Assembly: GCA_016704345.1 (NCBI GenBank) | Contig: JADJAH010000011.1 | Span: forward strand, 248,001-312,000 | DNA: 64,000 nt | Reading direction: 5' to 3' | Source of the DNA: Ignavibacteria bacterium | Lineage (GTDB): Bacteria; Bacteroidota; Ignavibacteria; Tepidaquicellales; Tepidaquicellaceae | In this document: positions 35,678 through 46,400 of the stretch, one piece after another | How the letters are laid out: every line of letters starts with the position of its first letter | Numbering within the stretch: the first letter of the stretch is position 1 | Made by a program: the position numbers and the translations under genes | The notes under the pieces: generated by a model | Told to the model about the DNA's origin: nothing | Seen by the model: the letters and a program-made list of their open reading frames with translations, nothing else | Database searches by the model: none

Positions 35678-36558
35678 AAACTCAAAACAACACACCGATG
35701 ATAAGGTTAAGAATTTTCTACATAGTTTTCTTCATCGCAATTTTTTCTGCTTTGACGTACGTAGGCTGCAGTGATCCTGTTTCAGACCTTACAACAAATC
35801 CGCTGCCCGGAGCTCATCCTGAAGGGTGGTCAAATTCAACGACTCCGGCATTTCACGGAAAGTATATTTTTGATAACAAAGCATGGAATCTGAAAGCATG
35901 TACGCAATGCCACGGTGCCGATTATTTAGGAGGAACCACTGGTTCGAGTTGCTACACTTGTCATACAAGTGAACAGGGCCCTGAGGAATGCTCATTGTGT
36001 CATGGAGGCGATGGTAAAATTAATCCTCCTAAGGCGCTCAATGGAGAGACAAGTACTTCATACATTGGAGTTGGTATGCACTATTCACATCTCGACTCGA
36101 CAAAGTACTCGGCTAAGGTTCAATGTAATGAATGTCATATTGAGTTGAGTTCATTTGATGACTCTGCTCATATAGGTAACTCTCCTGATGGAATTGCGGA
36201 AGTTGTTTTCGGAGATCTTTCAAGAAACACACTTGGCGGAGGCATCAATCCTGATCCTGTTTGGGAAAGAAATGAAGCGAAGTGTTCCAACACATATTGT
36301 CATGGAAATTTTGTAAACGGAAATCCGACAGCAGCAGCAAACTGGACACAGTCTTCATCAGTATATTGCGGAACATGCCACGGAGATCCTGCAACGCAGA
36401 ATCCAAATCCAAAACCGAACGGAAATTATGTATCGCCGCACTTCTCTTACTGGACAACCAATGATTGTTACCTGTGCCATAATCAGGTAATGAATACTGC
36501 AGGACAGATAATTGACAAGAATAAGCATGTTAACGGAGAAGTGAATTTCAACAGATAA
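35674..36558 (+). CDS. Heptahaem outer-membrane lipoprotein cytochrome c
   Basis: 294 aa from ATG 35674. Lipobox at TYVGC (about residue 31), so lipid-anchored, probably at the outer membrane. Seven haem sites: six CxxCH and one CSNTYCH (Cx4CH). The Cx4CH followed by CGTCHGDP is the arrangement of the Geobacter-type C4xCH/C2xCH domain (family TIGR01904 as I recall it). Last gene of the operon, likely the surface-facing terminal reductase or electron acceptor interface. Confidence 0.85.
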   Translation: MKTQNNTPMIRLRIFYIVFFIAIFSALTYVGCSDPVSDLTTNPLPGAHPEGWSNSTTPAFHGKYIFDNKAWNLKACTQCHGADYLGGTTGSSCYTCHTSEQGPEECSLCHGGDGKINPPKALNGETSTSYIGVGMHYSHLDSTKYSAKVQCNECHIELSSFDDSAHIGNSPDGIAEVVFGDLSRNTLGGGINPDPVWERNEAKCSNTYCHGNFVNGNPTAAANWTQSSSVYCGTCHGDPATQNPNPKPNGNYVSPHFSYWTTNDCYLCHNQVMNTAGQIIDKNKHVNGEVNFNR

Positions 36559-36640
36559 CGACTTTAGAATTTTACGTGTCAGCTTTTGGATGCAAGAGTT
36601 GATTGTAGCAAGGATCAGAAATTCTCAGAACATAAAAAAA

Positions 36641-36670
36641 CCCACATAAAAATTGTGGGTTTTTGTTTTT
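36641..36670 (+). terminator. Rho-independent terminator of the cytochrome operon
   Basis: CCCACA (36641-36646) and TGTGGG (36654-36659) form the stem, followed by TTTTTGTTTTT; an A-tract precedes it, so it can work in both directions. It lies 83 bp after the lipoprotein stop. Confidence 0.85.
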
Positions 36671-36745
36671 GCTCTCAAACTAAACGAAGTCATTTTGTAA
36701 TCAATTCAACAACGTTAATTATATGCATATATCAAAATCAACGGC

Positions 36746-37385
36746 CTAAGACAATTGAAACACCATAATATTCTGCTTATCACATTCATCCTTAAACCGG
36801 GATTTAAGTTTTACCAACTCCGGGCGTCTGATTCTATTGATAATTTTCATGCAAATCTTAAAATCTCCCAAACACCTGTGCAATTCTGCCAATGTTATCT
36901 TCTGATCTATGTCATACGGATCTGATAATTTCATTAGCCGTTTAATATTCTTTTCCCAGATCTCTTTTTCCTCTTCTGATTCAAACAATTCATTTCCACC
37001 TCTGACTCTGTCACTGAAGCTCCACCACAATCGAAGTCTGATGTGTTTTTCTTCACCCCTGTTTTTATAGACTTTTTTTAAGTGCCTCGATATACTCTTT
37101 CGTTGTCAGAAACTTTGCTTCTTCATCATACTTGATATTCTGCCACAAGGGATCAGAGAAATTGAGTTCTGCAATCTTTTTGCTCGCTTTAGCCAGAAGA
37201 TTGTTTTGCACTTCGAACATCTTGTAATGTTAGGAAACTCCGGTAGCATTGGTGCAATAGTTTTTCCGTCAGAGAATGTGCGTGCCCCGAATGTATTGCC
37301 GCTGATCATAGTTCCTCGTCCCAAAGTATTTTCGCAATTAGGGCAGTGGAATATAATTGTCGGACCCGATATAATGATCTTTAGT
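36746..37385 (-). pseudogene. Decayed zinc-ribbon protein gene
   Basis: Three minus-strand pieces in different frames make one protein. The first is TIIFHCPNCENTLGRGTMISGNTF...RCSKCKTIFWL, two CxxC knuckles of a zinc ribbon. The second is KIAELNFSDPLWQNIKYDEEAKFLTTKEYIEAL. The third is WWSFSDRVRGGNELFESEEEKEIWEKN...NIMVFQLS, ending at 36746. There is no ATG at the 5' end and at least two frameshifts (near 37190 and 37070). I do not know the family. Confidence 0.6.
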
Positions 37386-37500
37386 TTTTGTTAAAAGATG
37401 AAATCATATCAAAGGAGAAAGAGTGTAAGTGGAAAACATGATGCTGGCTTGATAAAATTTGCAGTGCAGTTCTACGGTTCTTGCCGTTATATGATCACTA

Positions 37501-37568
37501 CTAAATAAGGTTTCTCCCCTATTATGTAAAGTCATACTAAATGAGGTTTCTCCCCTATTATGTAAAGT
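37501..37568. repeat. 36-bp direct repeat with GGTTTCTCCCC core, two copies
   Basis: CTAAATAAGGTTTCTCCCCT, ATTATGTAAAGT at 37501-37532 and again (one change) at 37537-37568. The core GGTTTCTCCCC recurs in six units at 51343-51470. Between the decayed zinc-ribbon gene and the ccmF terminator. Confidence 0.8.
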
Positions 37569-37570
37569 TA

Positions 37571-37599
37571 AAAAAAAGACCGGCCAAATTGACCGGTCT
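37571..37599 (-). terminator. Rho-independent terminator of ccmF
   Basis: AGACCGG (37577-37583) pairs with CCGGTCT (37593-37599); the plus-strand A-tract before it is the U-tract for minus-strand transcripts ending behind ccmF (stop at 37625). Confidence 0.85.
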
Positions 37600-37624
37600 C
37601 TTATTTTGAAATCTTTGCTATTAC

Positions 37625-40036
37625 TTAGTGCTGATGTTTTTTGTGCTGAACATTCTTGTGCCCGTTGGAACTATGGCCGTTTGAAGCGTGGCCGTTTCCA
37701 TTGCTGTGAGAATGATCCGAATGATGAGTGACTTTCTCAGCAACTTTTTTCTCTCCCAGAAATGCTTTTCTTCTGTTCAAAAGAGCTATAAAGAATCCGA
37801 TAGCCATGATGATAGTTCCACCCCAGACGAGATTGATCAGCGGCTTTATGCTTGCAGACAGAACGAGAGTTTCCTTGTCATCTGCAACGCCTTCCGGCTT
37901 GTCTGATACAGCTATAAAAGCTGAGGGTGCGCCGTCAACAGCCATCTGTGTAAGATACAGAGTATAATTGTCTTTACCGGGAACCTTAACCGGAATAGGA
38001 TCGGTGTGACCTTCAGCAAGATGCTGCTCTGCAATAACTGTTTCGGTCTTGCCGTCAACCGTTATCTCAAGCTGCGCACCGATAATATTTTCTTCACCGC
38101 TCATCATTTTATCCTGGCTGAACTTCGACCTGTCGAAGTCAATGAATTTTATCTTCAATCCTTTTACATCAAGCTCCTGTCCCTTCTCAAACTTTACTAT
38201 ATCCTGTTCTGTATAAGGACTTCCTACTTCAAGAGACATCGGGGCCAGATAAATATCTTTTATTCCAAGATTGGCAATGTCAGGATTTTTCATAATGCCC
38301 TTCGAGTATTCGCTGTAGAACATCACCGGCTGAAGGAGATATCCCTTGCCATCCTTTTCTACAACAACGTTGAAATGATACTTCTCATCAGCGCTCTTTT
38401 CATCTCTGATAGGAGTGGCGCCTTTGTAAGTGAGAGTATATCCAAGCGCTTCCTTAGGCTCGTCTAATGGAAGAGCAAGATTTTCCTCAACAGAATATTT
38501 CGATGAACCGATGATACCAAGAAATAGAACCATAATTCCAAGGTGAGCAATATACGGTCCCGCTTTGATGGTCTTGTTGGAAATGAGTTTGAGAATTATC
38601 TGAAGATTGATCGCAAATGAGAATATAGAAGTTGCCGCAAGTGCAAGTATGAGTACATCTCTTATTGCAAAAATTGCAAGCGCAACAGAAGTTACAACTG
38701 TTAATGTGATCGGAAGATATAGGCTCTTCAGAAATCTCTGGCTGTTATTATGTTTCCAGGCAAGCAATATGCTGATGCCGTTTACTGCCGCTATCATTAT
38801 TGCAAGCGGAAGATTCATCTTATTATAAAATGCCGGATCAACAGTGCCTTGGGAAAATATCGGCCAGCTTGTTCCTACTCCAATCACCAGCGCACTGGCG
38901 CAAAGAGTCACCGCTCCTATAAAGAGAGCTGATTCCCTTGAAAGCATTTCGGAGGTTTCTTTTGCCGGTGAACCTAAGCTCTTAATTCTGTAAAGAATAA
39001 GTCCCAGACCCAGAAGTAAATAGAATCCAAGAAAGGCCACTAGAAATATATAAACTTCCTGACCGGGATCAACGAAAGAGTGAACTGAAGCATCTCCGAG
39101 AATACCGCTTCTTGTAAGGAATGTCGAATACAACACCAGCACAAATCCAAGGATACATAATATCAGACTCGTCTTCTTAAATTTGCCGGTTTTCTCTTCG
39201 CCTACAAGTGTATGAATTGCTGCTATGATAACAATCCATGGAACGAAAGATGAATTCTCGACAGGATCCCAACCCCAATAACCGCCCCATCCAAGAACTC
39301 CATAAGCCCAGAATCCGCCAAGCATTATACCAACGCCAAGCACCATGCCTGAGAATAATGTCCATGGCAATGCAAGTTTCATCCATCTGCTATAATTGTT
39401 CTTGATCAATGCCGCTATAGCAAAGCAGAACGGGACTGCCAGTGAAGAAAATCCGGCCAATAGAATCGGCGGGTGAATAGTCATCCAGAAGTTCTGAAGC
39501 AGGGGATTTAGACCTCTTCCGTCTTCCGGTACGAATCCCAATTGAACATCTCCCGGAAACGATTCCCATACTTTGAGATAAGGTGATTTAAGTATGAGAG
39601 TGAATAACAACATTGTCTGAATTGAAGCAAATACGAGCATCACGAGCGGCTCATATCTTTCTTTAAATGTTGTGTGATGATTCGCTTCATAATCCCTGTC
39701 TCTTGCTATGAGGAACGAAAGCACAAAAATTCCGAGTACTGCCATCATGAAAGCCCACAAATGGAAACTTCCTTCCTGGCCTGCATAGAATGTTGACATC
39801 AGCAGGTTGAACGGAAGATCTTTTGAGCTGTAACTCCAAACGTATGTATAATCAAACTGATGCGTGATTATCAGATACAAAAGGAATGCGGCAGATGAAA
39901 TCGTCATTATAATAGAGAGATGAAAGAACATCCTCGCAAATTTGACGACTTTTTCGTTGCCTCTGCTTGCCATCGCATAAAGGATGGTCGAGATCAGACA
40001 AGCGGCAAACGCTATGTAAACAAAAACGTAACCCAT
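37625..40036 (-). CDS. Cytochrome c-type biogenesis protein CcmF (haem lyase)
   Basis: 803 aa, polytopic inner-membrane protein with about 15 helices. The tryptophan-rich haem-handling motif is seen as GGYWGWDPVENSSFVPW, with conserved histidines in MTIHPP and SVHSF, as in CcmF/NrfE. It ligates haem to CxxCH apocytochromes in the system I pathway. Longer than typical CcmF (about 650 aa): a large C-terminal periplasmic domain precedes the last helix, and the protein ends in a His/Gly/Asn-rich tail (HHSDHSHSNGNGH...KKHQH) that could bind metal or haem. It faces the multihaem operon, whose proteins need it; other ccm genes are not in the window. Start ATG 40036. Confidence 0.9.
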   Translation of the reverse strand: MGYVFVYIAFAACLISTILYAMASRGNEKVVKFARMFFHLSIIMTISSAAFLLYLIITHQFDYTYVWSYSSKDLPFNLLMSTFYAGQEGSFHLWAFMMAVLGIFVLSFLIARDRDYEANHHTTFKERYEPLVMLVFASIQTMLLFTLILKSPYLKVWESFPGDVQLGFVPEDGRGLNPLLQNFWMTIHPPILLAGFSSLAVPFCFAIAALIKNNYSRWMKLALPWTLFSGMVLGVGIMLGGFWAYGVLGWGGYWGWDPVENSSFVPWIVIIAAIHTLVGEEKTGKFKKTSLILCILGFVLVLYSTFLTRSGILGDASVHSFVDPGQEVYIFLVAFLGFYLLLGLGLILYRIKSLGSPAKETSEMLSRESALFIGAVTLCASALVIGVGTSWPIFSQGTVDPAFYNKMNLPLAIMIAAVNGISILLAWKHNNSQRFLKSLYLPITLTVVTSVALAIFAIRDVLILALAATSIFSFAINLQIILKLISNKTIKAGPYIAHLGIMVLFLGIIGSSKYSVEENLALPLDEPKEALGYTLTYKGATPIRDEKSADEKYHFNVVVEKDGKGYLLQPVMFYSEYSKGIMKNPDIANLGIKDIYLAPMSLEVGSPYTEQDIVKFEKGQELDVKGLKIKFIDFDRSKFSQDKMMSGEENIIGAQLEITVDGKTETVIAEQHLAEGHTDPIPVKVPGKDNYTLYLTQMAVDGAPSAFIAVSDKPEGVADDKETLVLSASIKPLINLVWGGTIIMAIGFFIALLNRRKAFLGEKKVAEKVTHHSDHSHSNGNGHASNGHSSNGHKNVQHKKHQH

Positions 40037-40073
40037 GATGCTTTATTTTGTTAATGAATGGTTTTAACCGTTA

Positions 40074-40598
40074 TTATTCTGGAATCGGTTTTCCCATTGA
40101 AATGTAAATGTCTTCAATTTGTTTCTTATTCGTCATCGCTTCATCGTTCTTCGGATCGATTTCCAATACTCTTCTGTATCTCTGAAGAGCCGGTTTATAT
40201 TTATCCTTTGGAGGAAGATCGGCTTCAAACATCAGGTAATTTGCCGCAGCCATTTGCTTATCAATACATGCTGTCTTGTCGCCTGCAGCTCCGGTCTTCT
40301 TAAATTTTGCATCAGCCTCATCGGCTTCTTTTGTAAGAGATACTACCTTTTCATCATTCCATCCTTCTCCTGATTTGCTGTCAGTGCTTTTGCTTTCATC
40401 TCCACCGTGAGGATTTGCAGACTTTAATTGCCTGTGGATCGAATCATTGGGCATTTCCTGATTGCCCTGTTGCTGATTCTGTGTTTGCTGTTTCTTCTGA
40501 TTGCTGCTGAGAAGTTCCGGCGGAACTTCTTTTGCACATGCTGCAAGCAATACTGCTGAAGAAAAGAGAATTACAATTCTTATTGCTTTCTGTTGCAT
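40074..40598 (-). CDS. Lipoprotein with TPR-like C-terminus, co-transcribed with ccmF
   Basis: 174 aa. Lipobox LLAAC (Cys21), then a Gln/Asn/Ser-rich linker and a helical domain (KYKPALQRYRRVLEIDPKNDEAM...) that reads as one or two TPR motifs. It is 37 nt upstream of ccmF on the same strand, a position often taken by CcmH/CcmI-like TPR factors that present apocytochromes to the lyase. That role is suggested by position and TPRs only. Confidence 0.7.
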   Translation of the reverse strand: MQQKAIRIVILFSSAVLLAACAKEVPPELLSSNQKKQQTQNQQQGNQEMPNDSIHRQLKSANPHGGDESKSTDSKSGEGWNDEKVVSLTKEADEADAKFKKTGAAGDKTACIDKQMAAANYLMFEADLPPKDKYKPALQRYRRVLEIDPKNDEAMTNKKQIEDIYISMGKPIPE

Positions 40599-40740
40599 TT
40601 GTATTGTGTTTTTAATTATAGTTAATGCAATCTCCGTGCCGCGAAAATTGCCGAATATTTGCTTTATTTAAGGTCTATTATGGAGTGGGAGTTTTTTCCA
40701 CAATAAGACGAACAACATTTCCCCATTATTTGGTGCCCTG

Positions 40741-41445
40741 TTACTCGGGCTTCATTACTGCCTCAATTAATAGCTTATTCTCAGTAATAATTCCGGTAAG
40801 CGGCAAATCCCATACAAGCTTTCTGCCTTCACGGTCAGTCGCATTTGATGATATTACTTCATTAGGCAAATTCAGCTCAAATCTGAATTTTCCATTCTGA
40901 AACATCGAAGCAAGACCTGACATCATCTCAGCCTTAACCGAATCTTCCATCTCTCCGGCTTCTCCTTCCGGCGATTCATACAAATACCGGAAAGCCATAT
41001 TACCGTCTTCAATTTGGTATGTGATCTTTGCCGGCTGATCTTCAAAATCATCGCTTACTTTGTTCAGTGACTGACCTATTTTGTAAACGCTGTCAAATGT
41101 ATATCTTACAAAAACAAGGTTCGATGAATCCGGTTGAATTTCTGAATATGATTCAATCAGTCTCAATCCTTTTGTTGAATCAAAGGAGCTTCTAAGTTTT
41201 GACATTTCCGATGTCGCATTGTAAATAGAATCCATCAGATTGGTCTGGCTGCCGGCTGAATCAAACATCATTGTGAATGTTCCCAGCATGTTGTAGAATT
41301 CTTTCTGATAAGTGATCTTCATTTCTTCTTCACCTGATCCGTCGAGATTCAACCTTACTGTCCTTTCCAGTGTGATACAAGACGATAACAAACCTGACAG
41401 AACAATTGAGATTGCAATCAGATAAACTCTGGTATATTTGTTCAA
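40741..41445 (-). CDS. LppM-like lipoprotein
   Basis: 234 aa. Lipobox LLSSC (Cys23) after an N-terminal hydrophobic stretch, then an immunoglobulin-like beta-rich domain beginning TLERTVRLNLDGSGEEEMKI; C-terminal SSNATDREGRKLVWDLPL is typical of small secreted lipoproteins with an LppM-type domain. No catalytic motif. Probably a separate transcript from the ccmF pair (142-bp gap). Confidence 0.65.
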   Translation of the reverse strand: MNKYTRVYLIAISIVLSGLLSSCITLERTVRLNLDGSGEEEMKITYQKEFYNMLGTFTMMFDSAGSQTNLMDSIYNATSEMSKLRSSFDSTKGLRLIESYSEIQPDSSNLVFVRYTFDSVYKIGQSLNKVSDDFEDQPAKITYQIEDGNMAFRYLYESPEGEAGEMEDSVKAEMMSGLASMFQNGKFRFELNLPNEVISSNATDREGRKLVWDLPLTGIITENKLLIEAVMKPE

Positions 41446-41679
41446 ATTTTGTCTTTGATTTTAGATGCGGAAATCACGGCCTTAATATAAGTGTTGCGAC
41501 TCATCTTTGAGATTCATTTGAATGCATCTTCAGTAATATCCGTTATACACTTATTTTCGGAAAGTGAGTTTCAATTTAAGCAAATAATTCAAATATTTAG
41601 ATATAATTTACAATCTTTAAACTTTAACTGCCGTTTTTGCTGTTCACAGACCCAGGTACACTTCTTCACACCTTAATAA

Positions 41680-43422
41680 ATGAGAAAATCCCGCATAATA
41701 ATGATAGTAGTATTAACTTTGCTTGTTAGCAGCCTGTACTGGACTTTCCTTGGCGCGGAGATCCTGCATGAATTCCGTCATAACCAAAAACTTGCTGAGA
41801 TTACTTCTCTGTCAAAAGAAGCATTTTACGTTGCTTCAAACAAGACGGTTCAAAGAGAAGAAGATTCGGCAATTGTAGCAATGCAGAATCTTTATGATGT
41901 GAAAAATTACGAGATCAATTTTTCTTTCAATATACCGGAGAAGATGCTCTTTGGAAAGACAAGTATCATGGCTGAATGTCTTTCGGATACGTTGAGAACC
42001 ATCTATGTAAATCTTGCCAGCGACTTGCAGATCACAAAGGTAACTATAGAAAACGCCGAAGCAGAATTTGTTCATAAAAATGATTACATAATTGTGAAAC
42101 TTCCTTCTCCCTCCAAAGGTAAGGAATTCATATTGACGATCAATTATGAGGGCTCTCCGAAGAACATGGGTTTCGATTCATTCAGCTTCAAAGAGTTTGA
42201 CGGCGAACCCGCGATCTATACTCTCAGTGAACCTACTTATGCACCTTCCTGGTGGCCATGTAAAGATCTTACAACAGACAAAGCCAATGCTGATATCATC
42301 ATAACTGTCCCTTCACAATTGACAGCAGTTTCAAACGGGACTCTCAAAGAAGTCAGATCTGAAAACAACGGAGACAAGACTTTCCACTGGCGTTCATCAT
42401 ATCCGATTACAACTTACCTTGTTTCACTTGCGATCGGAAAGTATGACAAGTGGACAGACACATATACGTCGCTCGACGGCGCGGTCAACATGCCGGTTGA
42501 ATATTATACATATCCAACTTACACAGAGAAAGCAAAGTATGACTGGAAGAATACAGTGGAAATGATAAAGTTCCTTTCGGAAAAATATGGCGAGTATCCT
42601 TTCCTCGAAGAGAAGTACGGCATGGCAATGTTCGGATGGGTAGGCGGCGCGATGGAACATCAGACAATTTCAAGCATGGGTTACACGCTTGTTACAGGTA
42701 ATGGAAGGTTTGAGGATATTGTTATGCATGAACTTGCTCATCAATGGTTTGGTGATGCGGTCTCTCCTGCAACATGGCGCGACATCTGGCTCAATGAGGG
42801 TTTTGCAACTTATAGTGAAGCATTATGGACAGAACATCTTCACGGAAAAGAAGCCTATCTGAGTAATATGAAGAGGGAAGATAAAGGAAGATTTCCAACG
42901 ACCGTCTATAATCCCGAAGGATTCATCTTCGGCACAACTGTTTACAGCAAAGGCGCCTGGATACTTCATATGCTCAGAGGAGTTACGGGCGATGAGGTGT
43001 TTTTCAGGATCCTCAGAGCATATTACGAAAAATATAAGTACGGCAATGCAAGTACTGTGGACTTCATAAATGTTTGTGAGGAAGTTTCAGGAATGAATCT
43101 CGATCAGTTTTTTGATCAATGGGTTTATACAGGCAGAGGCCGGCCCGAGTATTCATATTCATGGAGTGCAGTGAATAACGGGGAAACAAATTACGAGTTG
43201 AAAATCAATCTTGAGCAGGAACAAACAGACAGAGACATCTACAACGTGCCGCTGAAGATCTCGGTGAAGACTGAAAATTCCGAAGAAGAATTTACGGTTC
43301 AGAACGATCAGAGAAAGCAGGAATTTGTTTTCAATACAACCGGCAAACCTCTTCAGGTATACATTGACAAAGAAGGCTGGATACTGAAAAGTATAAAGGA
43401 AAAAAAGGAAGTTCAGAATTGA
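41680..43422 (+). CDS. M1 family zinc aminopeptidase
   Basis: 580 aa with an N-terminal membrane/signal helix (IIMIVVLTLLVSSLYWTFLG), so periplasmic or secreted. The zinc site is complete: HELAH at residues 350-354 and E373 (HExxH-x18-E), with the substrate-binding GGAMEHQ block before it (GAMEN-like). It removes N-terminal residues from peptides. The usual C-terminal helical domain of long M1 enzymes is missing, as in many Bacteroidota members. A subtilase gene follows 37 bp downstream, so the two may share a transcript. Confidence 0.9.
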   Translation: MRKSRIIMIVVLTLLVSSLYWTFLGAEILHEFRHNQKLAEITSLSKEAFYVASNKTVQREEDSAIVAMQNLYDVKNYEINFSFNIPEKMLFGKTSIMAECLSDTLRTIYVNLASDLQITKVTIENAEAEFVHKNDYIIVKLPSPSKGKEFILTINYEGSPKNMGFDSFSFKEFDGEPAIYTLSEPTYAPSWWPCKDLTTDKANADIIITVPSQLTAVSNGTLKEVRSENNGDKTFHWRSSYPITTYLVSLAIGKYDKWTDTYTSLDGAVNMPVEYYTYPTYTEKAKYDWKNTVEMIKFLSEKYGEYPFLEEKYGMAMFGWVGGAMEHQTISSMGYTLVTGNGRFEDIVMHELAHQWFGDAVSPATWRDIWLNEGFATYSEALWTEHLHGKEAYLSNMKREDKGRFPTTVYNPEGFIFGTTVYSKGAWILHMLRGVTGDEVFFRILRAYYEKYKYGNASTVDFINVCEEVSGMNLDQFFDQWVYTGRGRPEYSYSWSAVNNGETNYELKINLEQEQTDRDIYNVPLKISVKTENSEEEFTVQNDQRKQEFVFNTTGKPLQVYIDKEGWILKSIKEKKEVQN

Positions 43423-43459
43423 GGTCTTATATACCTATCCATAAATCATTTTCATTCTA

Positions 43460-46400
43460 ATGATATTAATCAAAGCCTTGGCGCTTTTCATATTCTCTGC
43501 ATCATTCTTGTCATCTGCATTTTCGCAGCAGGTGCAGGTCATAATAAAGCTTAAGGAAAATGCTCCTCAGGATCTGATAATGTCTTTCAAGACAGGCACT
43601 CCAAAGTCCGGGACGAGTTCTCTTTCAAAATTATGCAGGGACTTTGATGTCAGTGATATGCGATCCCTCATCAAGCCGCAATTAATTTCCAAGTTTGACG
43701 GCCCCGCTGTCAAGAGCTCGGGACTTGACAGGATCTTTGTTTTCAATACAAGCAAGATTAATCTTGAGCAACTTCTCCTGCAGGGCAGCCGCAACGAACA
43801 CACTGAGTACATACAGGTAAACGGGCAATTGAAACTCGATGATGCCGGCAACAAGCAGATTGTACCAAACGATACTTACTACCCACAACAGACATATATT
43901 GAACAATCTAATCTTCCGCCGGCATGGGATATTACGCTTGGAGATTCGACAATATTAATTGGTGTGATCGATTCAGGTCTGGATTTTGATCACCCGGATC
44001 TTCGCACAAGTTACAAGATCAACTACGGCGAATACGGAAACGGTAAACAATCGAACGGCATCGACGATGATGCAAACGGATTCATAGATGACTGGCGCGG
44101 CTGGGATTTTACCGACGAGCCTTTTACCGGTGACCCGCGACGCGGCGATTATCTCGAGCCGGACAATGATCCGACTGATGATAATTTTCTTTCGCACGGA
44201 ACGGCGGTTACAGGAATTATTAATGCAACATTCAACAACGGCATCGGAATTGCATCCGTTGCCCCGGGCTGCAAAGTACTTGTGATGCGGGCTTTCGATG
44301 CACAGGGTTATGGCGAAGAGGATGACGTTGCGAATGCTGTTTTGTATGGGATGACTATGGGTGTCAGAGTTTTCAATTTCAGCTTCGGAGATTACATCTT
44401 CAGCAATCTTCTGAAAGACATTGTAAGATTTGCATATTCGGGAAATGCAGTGATAATATGTTCCGCAGGCAATGATGCAACCGACCGTCTGCATTATCCT
44501 TCAGCTTATGACGAAGTAATTTCTGTTGCCGCATCCGACAACACAGGAAACAAAGCCGGCTTCTCATCGTTCGGCGAGACGGTAGACATATATGCTACCG
44601 GTCTTCAGAATCTGACTACGGTAAGAACAGGAAAAGGCAGTTCGCAATTCGGGGGAGATTATGACAAACTGAACGGAACATCTTTCGCCGCTCCAATAGT
44701 TGCCGGAGTTGCCGCGATGATTCTTTCCCGCAATCCTGAACTAAGCAACGAAGAAGTAAGGGGAATTCTTGTCTCAACAACCACTCTTATGCCCGGACAG
44801 AATTCATGGGATCATATTCGCGCATCCGGCAGACTCAATGCTCTCAATGCGATAAATAATTACAACAATCCCTCGATAGCAAGGATACATTATCCGTTTC
44901 AGGATTTCACCACTTCAGGCGGAATTGTTCCTATTGTTATTTCAGCAGCATCACCTTTGTTTGTAAACTACTCCGTTACTTATGGCGTCGGGCAGAAGCC
45001 CGCGCAATGGATTCCGCTTAAGGAGAACGTTGGAACTCAGGCGTTGCAGGACACTATACTTCAATGGAACCTGTCTTCACTTCCGGATACTTCATACACG
45101 CTCCGCCTTGCTATTAACAGCAATTCCGGGCGAAGCATCGAACACAGATTGATATTCTTCAAGGACAGCCTTCCACCGGTGATAACCGATGTTGCATTCG
45201 GAACCGTTCTTGATAAGGACAATTTTTCTCAGCTCATTCTATTCGGAACTGACAAGAGAACTCTTGGAAAGATTCATTATAAACGGAAGAATGTAAATGA
45301 ACCGTATCAGTATGTGCTTGCGGATGTGGGAACACCTAATCTGGGATTTGTTACGACAGGTCATATTGGTGTGCTAAGCGGAAGAGAACTTCAGCCGAAC
45401 ACAGAGTATGAATTTTATCTTGAAGCTGTTTCGTTAAACGGAAGGCAGAAGATATTGACAGATCCGGCCTTTACTTTTATTACCGGAAATTATATTAATA
45501 GTTACGGCTATGATCAGCTGCAGTATTCACTGCCATATTCTCAGGCGGCTGTAACGCCAACAGACATCAACGGTAACGGCAAACCTGATCTCTTTCTGAA
45601 CGATATCAGAAATAATCTGAAGCTCAATGTATATGAATTCAATGCCGGATCTTTTACGAAAATTTCCAACGACAACTGGACTGAGTTCAGAATAGCAAGG
45701 GATGTGGGAGATATTGACGGAGACGGAAAAATAGAACTGCTGATGTCGAGAGAACGCAACGGCTATCTGTACGAAGCTCCTTCTGCAGGGCAGCTCCCGG
45801 TCAATGTTGTCTGGGGTGATTCCGTTGACGGAAATTTCTGGTCTTCGAGGATCGCAGACACGGGTGGTGACGGGATAAAAGAGATCCTAGGCTTCGGTGA
45901 TGGCGGACTGAGAATTCTTGAGAATTCCCAGAACACTTACAATCAGGTTGCTTTGCTTCCGCTTTACGGCCGCGACTCAACGGCTACTTCACAAAACTCT
46001 ATTGTTGAAGATCTGAACGGTGACGGCCGCAACGAGGTTGTGATTGTAAATGATTACCAATCGATCTCAACATTTCAGCCGCAGGCAGCGATTTCCGTAT
46101 ATACAAGCACCGGAAATAATACTTTTTCAAGAATATTTCTTGACAGCCTCAGCAGGTTTGTTAAAGGCGATAATGTCGTCTCAGGTGATTTTGACGGCGA
46201 TGGCAAAAAAGAGTTTGCGGTCGGTACTATAAGCTTTAATACTGACATTGTTCAGTACTACAGCCTCTATACTTACAAAGCAAGTTCGGCAAACACTTAC
46301 ACGATTCTAGATATCACGGATGTCTATAATTTTAAATCATACACTGAAACTTCCACAAAAGCTGCAGACATAGACAACGACGGTAAAGATGAAGTACTCG

